Positions 1-11,611 of a stretch of 64,000 nucleotides of DNA are shown here, in pieces (within the stretch, counting starts at the first letter, position 1; each line of letters opens with the position of its first letter). Source of the DNA: Coptis chinensis. Taxonomy: Eukaryota > Streptophyta > Magnoliopsida > Ranunculales > Ranunculaceae. Location of the stretch: the NCBI GenBank assembly GCA_015680905.1, contig CM027378.1, forward strand, positions 9,033,001 through 9,097,000, written 5' to 3'. The position numbers were made by a program, and so were the translations under genes. A model generated the notes under the pieces. That model saw only the letters and a list, made by a program, of their open reading frames with translations, was not told where the DNA came from and ran no database searches.

Positions 1-1956
1 TAACCAACAGTAAAATTTGTATTTACCTTTTCAATTTTGTCTAATTTTGAGACGGTTAATGAGCTATCTTTTCCATTTTCACAGTTGTACTTTGTTATTC
101 TAACTTCAAATTCATACTCCTTACCAATTGGTTCTTATAATATTTCAGAAACCAAGTCGAAGCTATTTTCCTACATAGAATATTTTAATATCATCGTGCG
201 AGATTTTTTGTAAATAAATGTAATTTTAAAGAGTTAAAGCTAATTAATACCTGTTTCTCAATTTTCAACAGTTCATCTAAAGGACGTTGCAACAAATATT
301 CGGCCTCATCATCAAACGATGTTATCAACTTTTTGCATGTTGAATCTTCTATTTCAAATTGGACTTTGTACCTGCATAGAATGTAATTACTTTAGTCTCA
401 TGATAATATTTGTAATTTATTTAATAATATTTGTTTCAATACCATTTTGTTGGTTCTTTCATTGAAATGGAATAATAGTCACACCACCATTCTAGATATT
501 TTAGTTCTACTTTTCTTCTGCACTGGTCGCTTTCACAAAAATTGTAATGCTAGTTGTATTTGTTGTCAATATCTGATATTTTTGCTTTAAATTTGTACCT
601 TTTCCCCTATACATTGATAATTTCAAATTTTGTTAAACAGTCAAACAATAATTGAAAAGAAGAATTACACATGAACTTGGATAAAGGCAAGAAGTTACCA
701 CTGATGAAGTACTCATTAGCAATGTATCAATTTCTTCTAAATTTTTCACTCGAATTGCCTCAGTTGCATAGGTAGATGACCTTTTTCTAGAAATTGGCAA
801 CTCTGCTCATGGATTCTTTGAACTGCATTTTACATGAGAGATATGTCATAAACTTTAAAGTATGTACATGATTTTTTCTTGTGAAATAAGTAATTGCTAC
901 CTATTTTTTAACGTATGAGCATCATATGTTTCCAGGTTTATATACACCTTTGTCGGCGGTGTTGCTTAGAGTACATATTTACCTGAAGCCCAATAACTTT
1001 GTACATTACTCAAATTTATTGAATGTACATATTTAGATAGATGTACCTGAGAACAATCTGACTGTTGTTGAAGTCACAGTTATAATATCTCTTGGGCCAT
1101 TTTTTGTTAGGACTTGTGGTATTTGTTTAATCCAATCTCCCCAAAAAGTAATTTCCAAGCATTCCATTCTAACAACAAATAAGGAAACGGAGTTAAAAAT
1201 ATACCATTGGTGATTAGTTTGTTTATTAAATAGTAGAGTATCATTAGTAAGAAAAAAACATACCTCTCATTATCAATGTAGATTGATTTTTTATCTGATT
1301 GTCCCATTCTTGTGTGAACATTTTTTTTGCAATTCACCGATGTTGCTGTAGAATCCAATGACATCTAAATAAGGTAAACTTTATTGGTAAGCCTATGAAA
1401 ATTTTACCAATAAACGAACTAATGTACTTTGAAAAAAAACTGTTAGAATTACGAGTAAGAAATTCGTCTTGCTTATCTCGTGGGGATAATTTCTTGAAAT
1501 CGACAAAGCTGAATAGTTGTCGTGGAATTGATGTTTCATCTGAAATATTCCTCATGGTTGTATACTTCTCAAATGTTATCTTGTTTTTATTGTTCACGAG
1601 ACAGTAAGACCTAACGTTTTTAACAGTGAATTTTTTCAAATGTACCACTGAACCATCTTGAACTTTTTCCTTAAACTGTGGATAGATCTCCATAAGTATA
1701 GATGCATTGATTTGGTCACCCTGTATGAATGAAAAAAATAATGGATATAAATCTTAAAGTGATAAAAGAGATGTTGAATAAGTGTGGTACTTACTTTTTC
1801 GTCAATGAGGATCATATCCTTACTTAACAATGTCTCATTTCCAACCAAATATTGGTCCCAGCTTCTATCAATTCTTACTTTGAGCTTCAAATTCCTAACT
1901 GACTTGGTGGCTTGCTTTATCAAATTGTAATGAGTTGTCATGTCTAAATGCTGCAA
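1..1956 (-). pseudogene. RPA70-like single-stranded DNA-binding protein gene of the Helitron, broken and partial
   Basis: Read on the minus strand, exon A (1956-1795) encodes LKLKVRIDRSW and ends DEK at a GTAAGT donor. Exon B (1720-1453) continues GDQINASILMEIYPQFKEKV, the first OB-fold of RPA1-like proteins. Exon C (1364-1264) has VIGFYSNIGEL, exon D (1168-1047) LEITFWGDWIKQIPQVL, and about 970-890 has TKVYINLETYDAHTLKNR. The C-terminal DNA-binding domain follows with RRKVELKYLEWWCDYYS near 500, VQFEIEDSTCKKLITSFDDE near 360-290 and EYEFEVRITKYNCENGKDSS near 110-40. Introns join in phase with GT..AG ends. Breaks include a TGA/TAA run and one-base frameshift in exon C near 1275 and a TAA near 945. 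The C-terminal exon may extend beyond the left edge. Confidence 0.78.
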
Positions 1957-4900
1957 GTAGATCGACCGAGAACAGATAAGTAGGAGATTATCTTTTCAAA
2001 GTTAATATAATTAACTAAAAAATAAATATAAAATGAAAACAAAGGTATGTCCAATGAAGTAGTAAACTGTAATGATTTCAAACACTTGGATATATATATA
2101 GAAAATGGGTGTGTATATTCTAATAAAGAACAAAAGAGAATAAAAAAAAATGGCGAATGTGAATAATGTCTCCAATTTAGCTGTTGGTCCTCTACACTGC
2201 AATAGAATAAAAAAAATTAATTAGTTAATAAGTAATTCGCTCTATATGAAGCTAAAAAATGAAAATTTGAGATTGAACTAATATTTTTTTTACCTCATTA
2301 TAAATTGTTGAATGCTTCTTTGTAGACAATGTTCTGAATGTATGCTTCTGGTTCATCACCATTTTTCTTGATTAGGAATTTCAGTCCTAATAGTGTAGTT
2401 GTTTGTGATACTGCAACGTATAGTTGTCCATGACTGAAAACTGGCTTAGGCAAGTATACCCCCACATGCTTCAATGTCTGTCCTTGACTTTTATTTATTG
2501 TCATTGCGAAACAAATCTTTATTGGAAATTGTATTCTCTTCAAACTGAAGGGCCAATTCGTTCACTTATAAGTTGTCTCTATCCTTGGTATATCAGCTTC
2601 CCCGCCAATGTTGCTCCCTGTTATAATTTTTGCTCTAATGACCTTTAGAGCTAGTTTGATAACAATAAGTCTCGTTCCATTACAAATACCAAGGCTCTAG
2701 TTTATGTTTCTAATAATCATGATTGATGTGCCAAGTTTTAACTCCAACTTGTGGTTTGGAAGACCAGATCCTTTAATTGTGTTAAGAAATTCAACTGGGT
2801 ATACTACATACTGTTCTTCAATATTTTCAGATATGGAGCTTATTGAATCGGTGCTGAAGTACTCACGCATTTGTCCCTCGAAAGAAGACAGGATGTGGGA
2901 GTTTATATCATCTACAGACTCGTTTGTAGGTGATAGAATGCATCTATATATCTCTGAAGTAGTTATCATCCATGTATTTTGATGGTAAATCTTTGTAAAT
3001 ACTTGACACGATATCACTTATGTTGTCATTGCCAGGGGGAATAAGAAGATCATTAGGAATTTGGATCCAATAATTTTATTTACCTTTGAATATGGATTTG
3101 CCAGGTAAGTTTCCTTCTCTGAGGTTTAATGCCCACTTGCTGAAATCTGACGCCAATGAAGAATCCACATTCTCTAAGCGCATGTTTCTAGTTAGCTTGA
3201 AGACTTTGCAATGGTGCCAAATATGTGATCTGTTTATCGATGAAGAAATTATTAATTCCCTTGTACCTCTTGGAATGACAGGTAAAATATGCCTGAAATC
3301 TCCCCCTAGCAGAATAATTTTACCTCCAAAGATCTTGTTTTCATTTTCTTTGCCCATTAGATCTTTTAGTGTCCTGTCTACTGCCTCAAAATCATGCCTG
3401 TGGGTCATAGGAGCTTCGTCCCATACTATAAGATCAGCTCGTTGAATAAGTCTGGCCAGCATGGTGTTTTGACTTATATTGCAGGTTGAGTACTCATCAA
3501 TTTCTATTGGGATCTTAAATCTTGAATGCGCTGTCTTTCCACCTGGAAAAAGTAGAGCTGCTATTCCTGAAGAAGCAACTGCAATGGCTATTTTCCCTTG
3601 TGACCGCAGTTGGGTCAGTATGGTATTGTAAAGGAATGTCTTGCCAGTTCCTCCTCCTCCATAGACAAAATAAACCCCACTTGAGTTTGTATTGACTGCA
3701 TTTATAATTTCATCATATATAGTCCTCTGGTCATGATTCAGGCAGTTTTGCATTTCATGAAATTGTTGGTGCATTTCATTGTGACTATATTCTTGTTCTT
3801 CCGTGATGAGTCTATCTGGGTCTCTAGGTTCTGACCTCATATCTTTGAACGGTATCTTAAAATCCTTCAATTGATGGTTTACTTGTTTCAGTAATCTGTC
3901 AATCTCATTCAGCGCATGGTTTCTAAGCTCTTCAGGTGTTAAAATCATATCACCGTTATTTGCTCGAGTTCTTTCTTTGTCCAGTATGTCATCTGTAAAC
4001 AACTCCTAATGTTTGTTCCATAGAACCAAAGGTTCACTCACCTCATAGAAAACTAATAATGTCGCAAATAACTACCTCAAGGAAGCACTACCAGCCCATT
4101 GACTTGCTTCAACAATTGCATCATTCCATTCGTCGTCATTTTGCAACAGTCCAAGTGCAACACATGTTAATTTGAAATCCTCATACACCTTGCCGTTGAC
4201 AGTTCTGAGATCTTTATATGAAGTTGCACCTTTTTGAACATTTAATACCATTCGCAAATAAAATCGTTCGCCTGACGTCGGATGTGCATAAAAGATCCTT
4301 ATGATTTTTACTTCTTTCTGTCTTAATTGGCAATATTTTAGAGAATCAACCCAAACAAATTTTAATGGGAAATCAACATACCTCAGGTGCCTACCATCTT
4401 CATGTAATTGGTTATAGCGCATCCACTCTGTAAATTTGGTTTTCTTTGCACTTTCACGGGTGATGACTCCATCTGTGTTGTCATCGTCGTGATAGAACAC
4501 CGTATGTTTGCCTTCAAGATGGAATGGTAGTCTCTCAACAGGTGCATATCGATATTGGATATCATATCCAAATAATCTCCAGCAAGCTTCATGTGCATCA
4601 CATATCGACAGTTTAAGAATCTTTGAATTTCATCAACTTGTATTATTGTTTCTTTGGCTTCTATGCTTTTGATAGTGATATCAGTCTCAACAATAGCAGT
4701 GGATCTATCTTGACCTTTGCTCAAGTATTTGAAGAGATACTTGACCATTCAACTTCTATTACATAACTCCACGTTGATGTGTGCTCCATATTTCTTTGAA
4801 AGAGCTGGATTATAAGGAACAACCCATCTGTTATCAACGGTGAAAGTCTTCTTCTTCCATTTTTTTTGTAGCTGTTCTACCTGGTCTTCTCATGTACTTT

Positions 4901-5192
4901 GCAAATCCATTGTCATCGAATGTAGTTTCTTCGCATAATTCTTTTGGATAAAGTTTGGTACATTTTTGTTCGTTCATGCAAGGTGAATTCTTGTCTAACT
5001 CTCCACATGGACCGTGAATCATGTTGTCTAAGACAATTTCATATAACAATGGGTCATCATTTTTGTCTGGAAGTTCAGCTAATATAATCTTATCAATGTC
5101 AGCTAGTGTAGAAGGCTTGTCATCAGGGTGCAACCAGAGTAGTATGTGAGCGTGTGGTAGACCTCCTTTTTGGAATTCAATAACATAGATTG

Positions 5193-7225
5193 CTGCAAAA
5201 TTCAAATTTAAAAGTAAATAAATATGAATGCTTGATACCAATATATCACATGAAAATTTACAAATTTGTTTGAATAAAGTTGTTATGTCTAAGAAAGGAG
5301 TATAGTATATAAAGTCTGCATAACTGAGATAATTTTTTGAATCCACATAAATAATTTTTTGAATCCACATAACCCAGATATAGTGAAAGTAGCCGGTGCA
5401 CACGTGGTATTTTAAGAAAATTCTGCTCACGGATCATTCTAAGTTGATGCTTAATAGCTTCACGTATATATATGTTGTATGTATATGCTCTATAAGACTA
5501 GGTCACCTATCTTCAAGTGACTAATTATTATATACGCTACCGTGTCCCATGGTATATGTTTGGAACACATCAATAGAACACAAATGGAAGCAGAATGAGG
5601 GCAACAAAGTCCTCAACGTTAAACCAAGTTAATCTTCACAACAAAATCATGTCATCAAATAATCAATGTAATAATCCTCAGTCCAAGGTAAACAATCCTA
5701 AAACAACCATGGCTCGAGCCATTAATCAACTTCTAAGTTGTAGAAGAGAGGGGAGTCAGGCAGAGAGAAAACAAAAATTACTACGACTTCATTTCCCTAT
5801 CCAATAAATAGTTTAAAAATGTAGGCTGACACATTAATTGTAAGCCTGACAAATAAATTGACACATTAATACTTAAAGTATACAGACAAAAAAATCGGTA
5901 CATCATCCAAAGAAGGTGATGTTCAAGTTCAGAGGAAAGATGATGTAAACCCGAGAAAGAGGAAAGGATCAAGAATCTCCTATGACGATACTGCAGGTAT
6001 GTTTGCTAGTGAAGTTCTAAAAGGATGTAGCTAGACTGCTGCAAATAAAACTCGCATGGTTGCAAGAAGTTGTAAAGTTCCTGAAAATAAAGTCTTAATT
6101 GTTGCTAAGGGTAGGTATCTCCAAAAGAGAGAGAGCATTCTTTGATAACAGAAACGACATAATAGAGAGTTGAAGAAGAGCTTGGTTGTTCTTAGGAGTT
6201 CTCGAACTCACGGATAGCACTTGTAGGGTCTGAGGGTGTTTCTCCGTAGGTATATTGCGTGGCTACTAAGACAAAGGTATCGTGTTGACATTAATTAATC
6301 ATTCTAATCGATATACTGTTTGACATAGTTAGGCCTTTTGTGATCTGATAACACTTTCAAAAATGTTCGTCTTGTTAAAGAGTCTTCATCAATTTAGCTC
6401 TGGTAGAACCATTTGGTCTCCCTCTCATAGAGATACATTATTTATGTATTAAACTCTATATGTTAAGATTAAATGACTACCATCTGACAGAAAAGAGAAG
6501 GAATGAATCTAGATTTATCTGGATTATGCTTAAGGTTTACCTACTGACACGATGAAAACCAGAAGGCCTGTTGATCCACATGGTAAATTTTTATCAGTGT
6601 CAGGCTTATTTGTGGGTCTCTTTGGCACTTGGCGTCTGCTATTGTTTTATGTTTCTTTTGGGCTTAGGGTACGGCTACTGCTTTACAATTGTTTGAATAT
6701 GGTGTTGTGTATGTACCTTATGTCTACCTTTTTTGTGTGTATTACTTTCAAACAGGTTATTTCTCTATTTTCCAGTGATCGTGTGATGCACTATTTTAGT
6801 GGCAAACCTACTGTTACTCCAAATTAATCATACATGTAAACCATAGACTGACACATTAACTCTAAGCCTAACAAATAACTCAACAACGGTATAGCTGAGA
6901 AGCATGCCATGGAAAATCAAATACATCTCCCAATTTTATAAACTTAACTCTGAAATGAACATCCTTCCATGACCATAATTAACAAATCTAAAAGCATTAA
7001 AAGCATTGCTGTGAAACTCTAAATACTAATATTCTCCCTATTAGTAGCATTATACCAGCTCGATTAAATTTTAGAAGGAAAAAAAGTAAAACCAGCAGAA
7101 AGTAAAATAAAATTAAAATGAATAATTCACGGGAAAAAAAGGAGGAATAAGATGTTTTCAAGCCAAGAGTCACATAGTTTAGGCATCACGCAAATAAAAT
7201 TAAGTTGTAAAATATTTAAAATTAC
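5193..7225 (-). other. Unusually long intron inside the Helitron Rep gene
   Basis: The donor (ATGGCAG followed by GTAAT at 7226/7225) and acceptor (TTTTGCAG at 5193) rejoin the protein in phase across a point inside the Rep domain, giving FGKVMAAIYVIEFQKGG. At 2,033 bp it is far longer than the other introns of this gene (74-95 bp). It contains two direct copies of a ~41-bp sequence (5822-5862 and 6844-6884, TAGxCTGACACATTAA core) about 1.02 kb apart, which suggests that the stretch between them was inserted later. That inner part holds plus-strand reading frames of no recognised family (for example 6552-6827). I could not classify the insert. Confidence 0.6.
5822..6884. repeat. Direct ~41-bp repeats bracketing ~1 kb inside the Rep intron
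   Basis: Copies at 5822-5862 and 6844-6884 share a TAGxCTGACACATTAA start and an AGCCTxACAAATAA middle with scattered changes. The enclosed DNA has no similarity I recognise. This may be a short-repeat-flanked insertion or a local duplication. Confidence 0.5.
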
Positions 7226-7247
7226 CTGCCATAACTTTGCCAAAGTG

Positions 7248-7285
7248 TTCTTCTTCTTTGAGGTCATTCTTCTTCTTTGAGGTCC
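7248..7285. repeat. 19-bp tandem duplication that breaks the Rep reading frame
   Basis: The 19-mer beginning TTCTTCTTCTTTGAGGTC is present twice head to tail (7248-7266 and 7267-7285; the last base differs). On the minus strand it turns the Rep sequence KDLKEEE into KDLKEEE followed by a stop and a frame change. Removing one copy would bring HFGKVMA back into frame, so the duplication came after the gene lost its function or itself inactivated it. Confidence 0.75.
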
Positions 7286-8239
7286 TTCATAATCTGATCC
7301 ACTTTTATCGTAAACGCTCTAACTACAACTTCGGGACAGTATTCGAATTTTAGACCTTCAACTTTTTTCATTGCAAGTTTAATTTCATTCCACTTTGGAT
7401 TGCAAGTGAATGTGATGAATAGATATGGAGGTCTCGCCCATCTGCATATAGCAATGGCATCCTGATAATTCTGCACCATGTACCGTGGCCCACCAATAAA
7501 TGAAGAAGGCAAAACCAAACGCTTTCCAACTAATCTTGCATCTGTGTCTCCAGCATGCACTGAGTCAACTATATTCTTATATAGTCCTGCTCTGATTGTG
7601 GACTAGTTGTTTCGGAACCAATCAAGTCTTTCTTCTTCTACACATGTGTATATATCGAGAAGAAATTACAGTTTTACTTTACCACCTCTGACTAAAGTCT
7701 AACCCTCATTTTCTCTATGTTGAAGTCTAAAGGCAAAATATTCTCGCATGCTAACTGTGTGGCGGTGATTTTCTGATATTTCTTCTTCTCCTCGATACAA
7801 AATATCGAATGTGTAGCCGTCTTCACCATCTATATAAAGAAAAAAAAGATAAGAAAATAGAATATAAGCTATTAATCGAAATATTCAACGTGTTTAATTA
7901 AATACTTACCAATATCGCGAGTACTTTTGCGACGTGGAATGCTATCAATGAAATCAAAATCTGACAAATCAAAATTTGTTGAATTGTTGTTGATGTTCTG
8001 AAAATCAACATCATTAGTGATGCTTCTTTGCCTATTCACGGTTTCTTCTCTGTGCATAGACTGAACTTTTCGAATATTTGAAATTCTGGTAGCACAAAAA
8101 TCATTTATAACCAACTCTCTTTGTGGGAGAGGATTGCATCTTAGCCTTGATTTACGAACCTATTTATTCTTCTCCTTGGCCATAGGGATATCTTATAATA
8201 AAGATTAAAAAAAAAAAAAAAAAAAAAGGCGGAATTATA

Positions 8240-8520
8240 ATTGTAAGGGACACTTAATATAGAGTAGTTAGATTGAACACACACAAAAGAAGTACTCATA
8301 TATATAAAGTAGTTAGATTGAACACACAAAAAAATTTAAATCATGCACTCACAAAAAAATCTAATATTGAACACACACAAAAGAAGTACTCAGATATATA
8401 GAGTAGTTAGATTGAAACACAAAAAAAATTAAATCATGCACTCACAAAAAAAATCTAATATAAAGAAAAGAAGTACGTACTCAGATATATAATTACATGC
8501 ACACACAAAAAAAATTATGA
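8240..8520. repeat. Imperfect A-rich tandem repeats upstream of the Helitron gene
   Basis: Several imperfect copies of a unit of about 60-110 bp recur here. Each contains a TAGTTAGATTGAACACACA-type start, AAGAAGTACTCA and AAATCATGCACTCACA. The first lies just after a run of A at 8205-8227. No coding sense. This stretch may hold the 5' end of the Helitron. Confidence 0.55.
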
Positions 8521-8524
8521 ATTA

Positions 8525-8668
8525 AATCATGTAATTTAAAATTTTAACATTACCTGTAAAGAAATGACGACATAAGTGAATCCAGTAGGCAAACTCTAAT
8601 ATAAGGTTCTGTTACCAATAGCAAACAAAGTTTTGTTAGAAAATAAAGTTTTGTTCAGAAATAGAAGA
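8525..8668. repeat. Copy 1 of a ~140-bp direct repeat (copy 2 at 9608-9741)
   Basis: The block from AATCATGTAATTTAAAATT to TTTGTTCAGAAATAGAA recurs at 9608-9741 with about 90% identity by eye. Part of the preceding AAGAAGTACTCAGATATA repeats is also present before copy 2 (9540-9600). The two copies are 1.08 kb apart in the same orientation. No terminal inverted motif and no retrotransposon coding lies between them. Confidence 0.75.
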
Positions 8669-9607
8669 AAGTTACAGTAGCTATTATTATCTCCATGAAG
8701 AAGACGAAGTAGAAGGGAACGTTAAGGTAGCTACCATTATCTCCTACAGTCTCTAGTACTACATGGCTGACCTCCCTAGGTTTCCTAACTGGTGAATTGT
8801 GAGCTATCAACTATTTTCTACTGTCAAGTACACGTACGCTTTTAACTTTTTAAGTAGCAAGTCAAGCTTTGGTATTGGTATAATGGTATCAGCAAGAGCT
8901 ACGAGTGGTCTGACACTTCAGGTCTGCAGTATTTGTCCCTTGCTTATTATATGAAGAATTCCAGTGCTCTTTTGTTTGCAGTGTTTGATACAATTTCAGC
9001 AGTAGCAAATTTGCACATAATTTTGAGAAAGAAAAGTTTCAAATAGTTTGTAGATTGGACATAACTGTGTGCAAATAATTTCACTGCACAGTATGTAGTA
9101 CTACTTCTAGAGCAAAGATTTTTTAGTCAAGTTATTACTCCAACAAAGAAGGAAAAAGAAAAATGTTCAGCCAAGTTGCCTTTTTGGTTGTGTTATGTCA
9201 TCTTTTCTTATGAAATAGGAATGGCAGACCATAGTATTTCATCTTATTTACAGTTCATTTTTATCTAACTAATTTTAAGGAGCATATCGCTTGAGAAATA
9301 TTGAAAGTAACGACAGATTGGGTGAATGTCGTTGACGCCATAATTCTTAAACTCAATTTTTTTTGGAGATCGGACTATACACTAAGATGGTAAGAGCTAT
9401 ATACACGGCAAGCTAGGTAACTAATAAAGAAGCCAATCGTACATGGATCCTGTATAGACTAATAGAGATTCGAACTTTTTGATGAAGCTATTACAGGGCT
9501 TCTCAAATGATGAAATATTATGGCTAGTAGTCCTCATGACACACACAAAAGAAGTACTCAGATATAGAACACACAAAAATATTTAAATCATGCACTCACA
9601 ATATATA
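8669..9607. other. Spacer between the two ~140-bp repeats, no gene seen
   Basis: AT-rich DNA with no frame I can assign. A TGGTATAATGGTATCAGC string at 8875-8895 is tRNA-primer-site-like but has no retrotransposon context. The repeat-like string AAGAAGTACTCAGATATA returns at about 9545. Confidence 0.4.
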
Positions 9608-9741
9608 AATCATGTAATTTAAAATTTTAACATTACCTGTAAAGAAACGACGACAGAAGTGAATCCAGTAGGCAAACTCTAATATAAGGTTCTGTTAACA
9701 ATAGCAAAGCAAATAACTTTTTGTTCATAAATAGAAAAACA
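9608..9741. repeat. Copy 2 of the ~140-bp direct repeat
   Basis: Matches 8525-8668 in the same orientation, including the ATCCAGTAGGCAAACTCTAA core. The copies differ by a few substitutions and one small indel near the end. Confidence 0.75.
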
Positions 9742-9840
9742 AACTAAAACGGTCTGCTTGCGCCGAAGAGCGTGCTTGCGGTAATTCGCAGACCACCAAA
9801 AACTAATCAACTGTAAGGTAACAGGGATGACACTGTTATA

Positions 9841-10020
9841 GTGTTATTGCTACTACTTTCTCCCAGCTCATATCCTAATGAGAAGGCTGCTGTGTCATCT
9901 GTATCGTTATCTGTAGAAGCCAAAGCCCTCTTCCACTGGAAGGCCATCCTTAACTATTATGGGTTTACCATCCAATCATGGTACAATGATAATGTTACTA
10001 ATGATTCATCAAACCTATGT
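9841..10020 (+). pseudogene. Possible N-terminal (LRRNT) scrap of an LRR receptor-like kinase or protein
   Basis: The frame reads a short hydrophobic start, then SVEAKALFHWKAILNYYGFT followed by IQSWYNDN. This resembles the start of mature plant LRR receptor proteins (EAxALLxWKxxL...LxSW). No LRR repeats follow: after about 10020 the sequence becomes low-complexity and the open frame ends at 10173. If real it is a short broken fragment. The match is short, so other origins are possible. Confidence 0.35.
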
Positions 10021-10173
10021 TATGAATCATATTTTTGTCATCATACCTTACGTTTTATAGTAAGTAATACACATCAAACTTTTATAATAATAAAAAAAAA
10101 CAAAAATGGCAAAATTCTAACCTTATATGACTCTTCCTCCAATCTATCCTTATTCGCAGCAACCTACTCTTGA

Positions 10174-11611
10174 TACTGCTTCAAAAAAACCTTATACCTC
10201 TCAACAAAGCCATTCAACAAAAAAAAATTGACAGAGAATATATATAGAGATAAATTGTTGTGGAGTTGGACATTAAGGAATTGGTGTTTGATTTCGATTG
10301 CAAGAGAACACTAGTGTTTAATTTTGATTACAAGTAAGAGAAATTGGTGTTTGATTTCGATTGCAAGAGAAATTGGTGTAGTCTAGGGGTATTTGGTAAA
10401 TATTTCAAACTCATAAAGGAGGAATGGCTAAATAATAACAAAAGAGAGATTTAAATTTGCCTACTCAAGAGTTGAGGAGACTTCTGAAAGACCCGACTAT
10501 CATATAGTGTAGAGATGTGATGAAACGGGTTGAAGAGAAGATATAACGCAAAATGGGTTTGTTTTAGCTACTGGGCTTTATCTGTTATTGGGCCAAAGTT
10601 AAGATGTTGTTAGAAGTTAGAACAGAGTGATCTAATCGCGAACCAACACGTGGCAAATCAACATTTCATGTGAATACACACGGCGAACCAAACTTAAATG
10701 AGTTTTCCGTTCTTACTACTCCCTCGATTCTAATTGCTAAAGATTAACGAATAAAACCTATTTAGGGGCATTCTGGCCATATACAAAAAGCAAACAGTTG
10801 GAACACTGTCAACTGAGTTGACTGACAGTCAAGTAGCAAAAGTAGGACCAAAAACTAATATTTCAGTATTTATAAACCAAAGTCTAATTACCATAGTAAT
10901 AGTAGGACCAATATCTAAAAAACCCTAACTAGAACCAAGTCGTTTACTTGGAACTGGACTAGTACCATACCATTCACGCCCTTAGTTTGGTCAGTCAATT
11001 AAGATTTTGATATTTCTAGTTTACACAAAGATCAACGAATGTGTTGTTAGCCCATAAGTTAGCTACTCGAGCAAGGGATAGCCGGATAGGAGACCCAATT
11101 CTTTATGTTTTATACCCTTGAAGCAGTGTTGTCAAGGAGCGGAAAGGTGCGTGAGGTGCGGTGAGAAACAACTTTAGTGCCTCGCCTTGACCAAAGTGTA
11201 GGAGCAAATATAATGTGCGTGTTTTTTGTGCCTTTTGTTAAGGTGTGAGGCGCACAAGCTAGACGCATACCTTATCAACATTTACAAAATCTCTTCTTTT
11301 TTGTACACTTTTTGGTATATATAATAATACATCCACACTCGATTTAATAGTTGTATGGTATAAGAAATCATACAATTTTTATAAATTTTATATTAGAGTA
11401 CACCATAACCTTTGATTTTCACAAGTTTTTGTTAAATTGTATGGTTTGAGACACAGAGATGGATTAAATAAAGTTTTACATGTTTCCAAATTTTTTAATC
11501 ATGTATTATATTTCGTGAAGAACTCCCTTTGTTTATTGAAATTGAGCTAGATTTTGAGAGATATAATTTTCATTTTACTATTTATTTGTTGCTTACATCT
11601 TTTATTTTATA
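10174..11611. other. Non-coding AT-rich stretch
   Basis: No gene seen. It holds a local repeat of GGTGTTTGATTTCGATTGCAA (10280-10380, two to three copies), a CTCCCTCGATTCTAATTGC string at 10731 that resembles a Stowaway MITE start but has no matching right end, and a GC-richer patch at 11130-11270 with words such as GTGAGGCG and GCCTCGCC, typical of dispersed plant repeats. Confidence 0.4.

Larger units (their letters stand above)
1..8183 (-). mobile_element. Decayed autonomous-type plant Helitron (Rep-helicase plus RPA-like gene), 3' end beyond the left edge
   Basis: Two same-strand genes define this element: a Rep-helicase pseudogene (8183 to 2298) and, downstream of it, an RPA70-like pseudogene (1956 to the window edge). 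Plant Helitrons are known to carry exactly this pair; Rep nicks and joins single strands, the PIF1-like helicase unwinds, and RPA-like protein is thought to protect the single strand. The 3' terminus (hairpin plus CTRR) should lie left of position 1 and is not visible. The 5' terminus (TC) could not be fixed; it probably lies between 8184 and about 8670, where A-rich repeats begin. Many stops and frameshifts show it can no longer move by itself. Confidence 0.8.
2298..8183 (-). pseudogene. Helitron Rep-helicase (HUH nuclease plus PIF1-like helicase), multi-exon, inactivated
   Basis: Exon 1 is 8183-7910, intron 7909-7830 (GTAAGT..TATATAG), exon 2 is 7829-7226, a ~2 kb intron spans 7225-5193, and the rest runs 5192-2298. 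In order: Helitron_like_N segment with VHAGDTDARLVGKRLVLPSS and FITFTCNPKWNEI (about 7560-7380); the HUH motif in GLPHAHILLWL (about 5165-5130); the two-tyrosine motif in VKYLFKYLSKG (about 4748-4716); GYDIQYRYAPVERLPFHL (about 4560-4510); Walker A GGGGTGKT and Walker B LIVWDEAPM (3660-3405); motif VI region INKSQGQTLKHVGVYLP with FSHGQLYVAVS (about 2508-2405). The likely natural stop is at 2298. In-frame stops lie at 8162-8160, 7701-7699, 7668-7666, 7605-7603, near 4749, two near 4065 and 4010, at 3076, near 2697 and near 2555. Frameshifts lie near 7266 (19-bp duplication), 4850, 4600 and 2955. Confidence 0.88.

Noticed and set aside
8875..8900. TGGTATAATGGTATCAGC string resembling a tRNA or primer site
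   Set aside because: No cloverleaf, no matching acceptor stem and no retrotransposon coding nearby.
10725..10760. Stowaway-like MITE start (CTCCCTCGATTC)
   Set aside because: No matching inverted right end or TA duplication within 1 kb.
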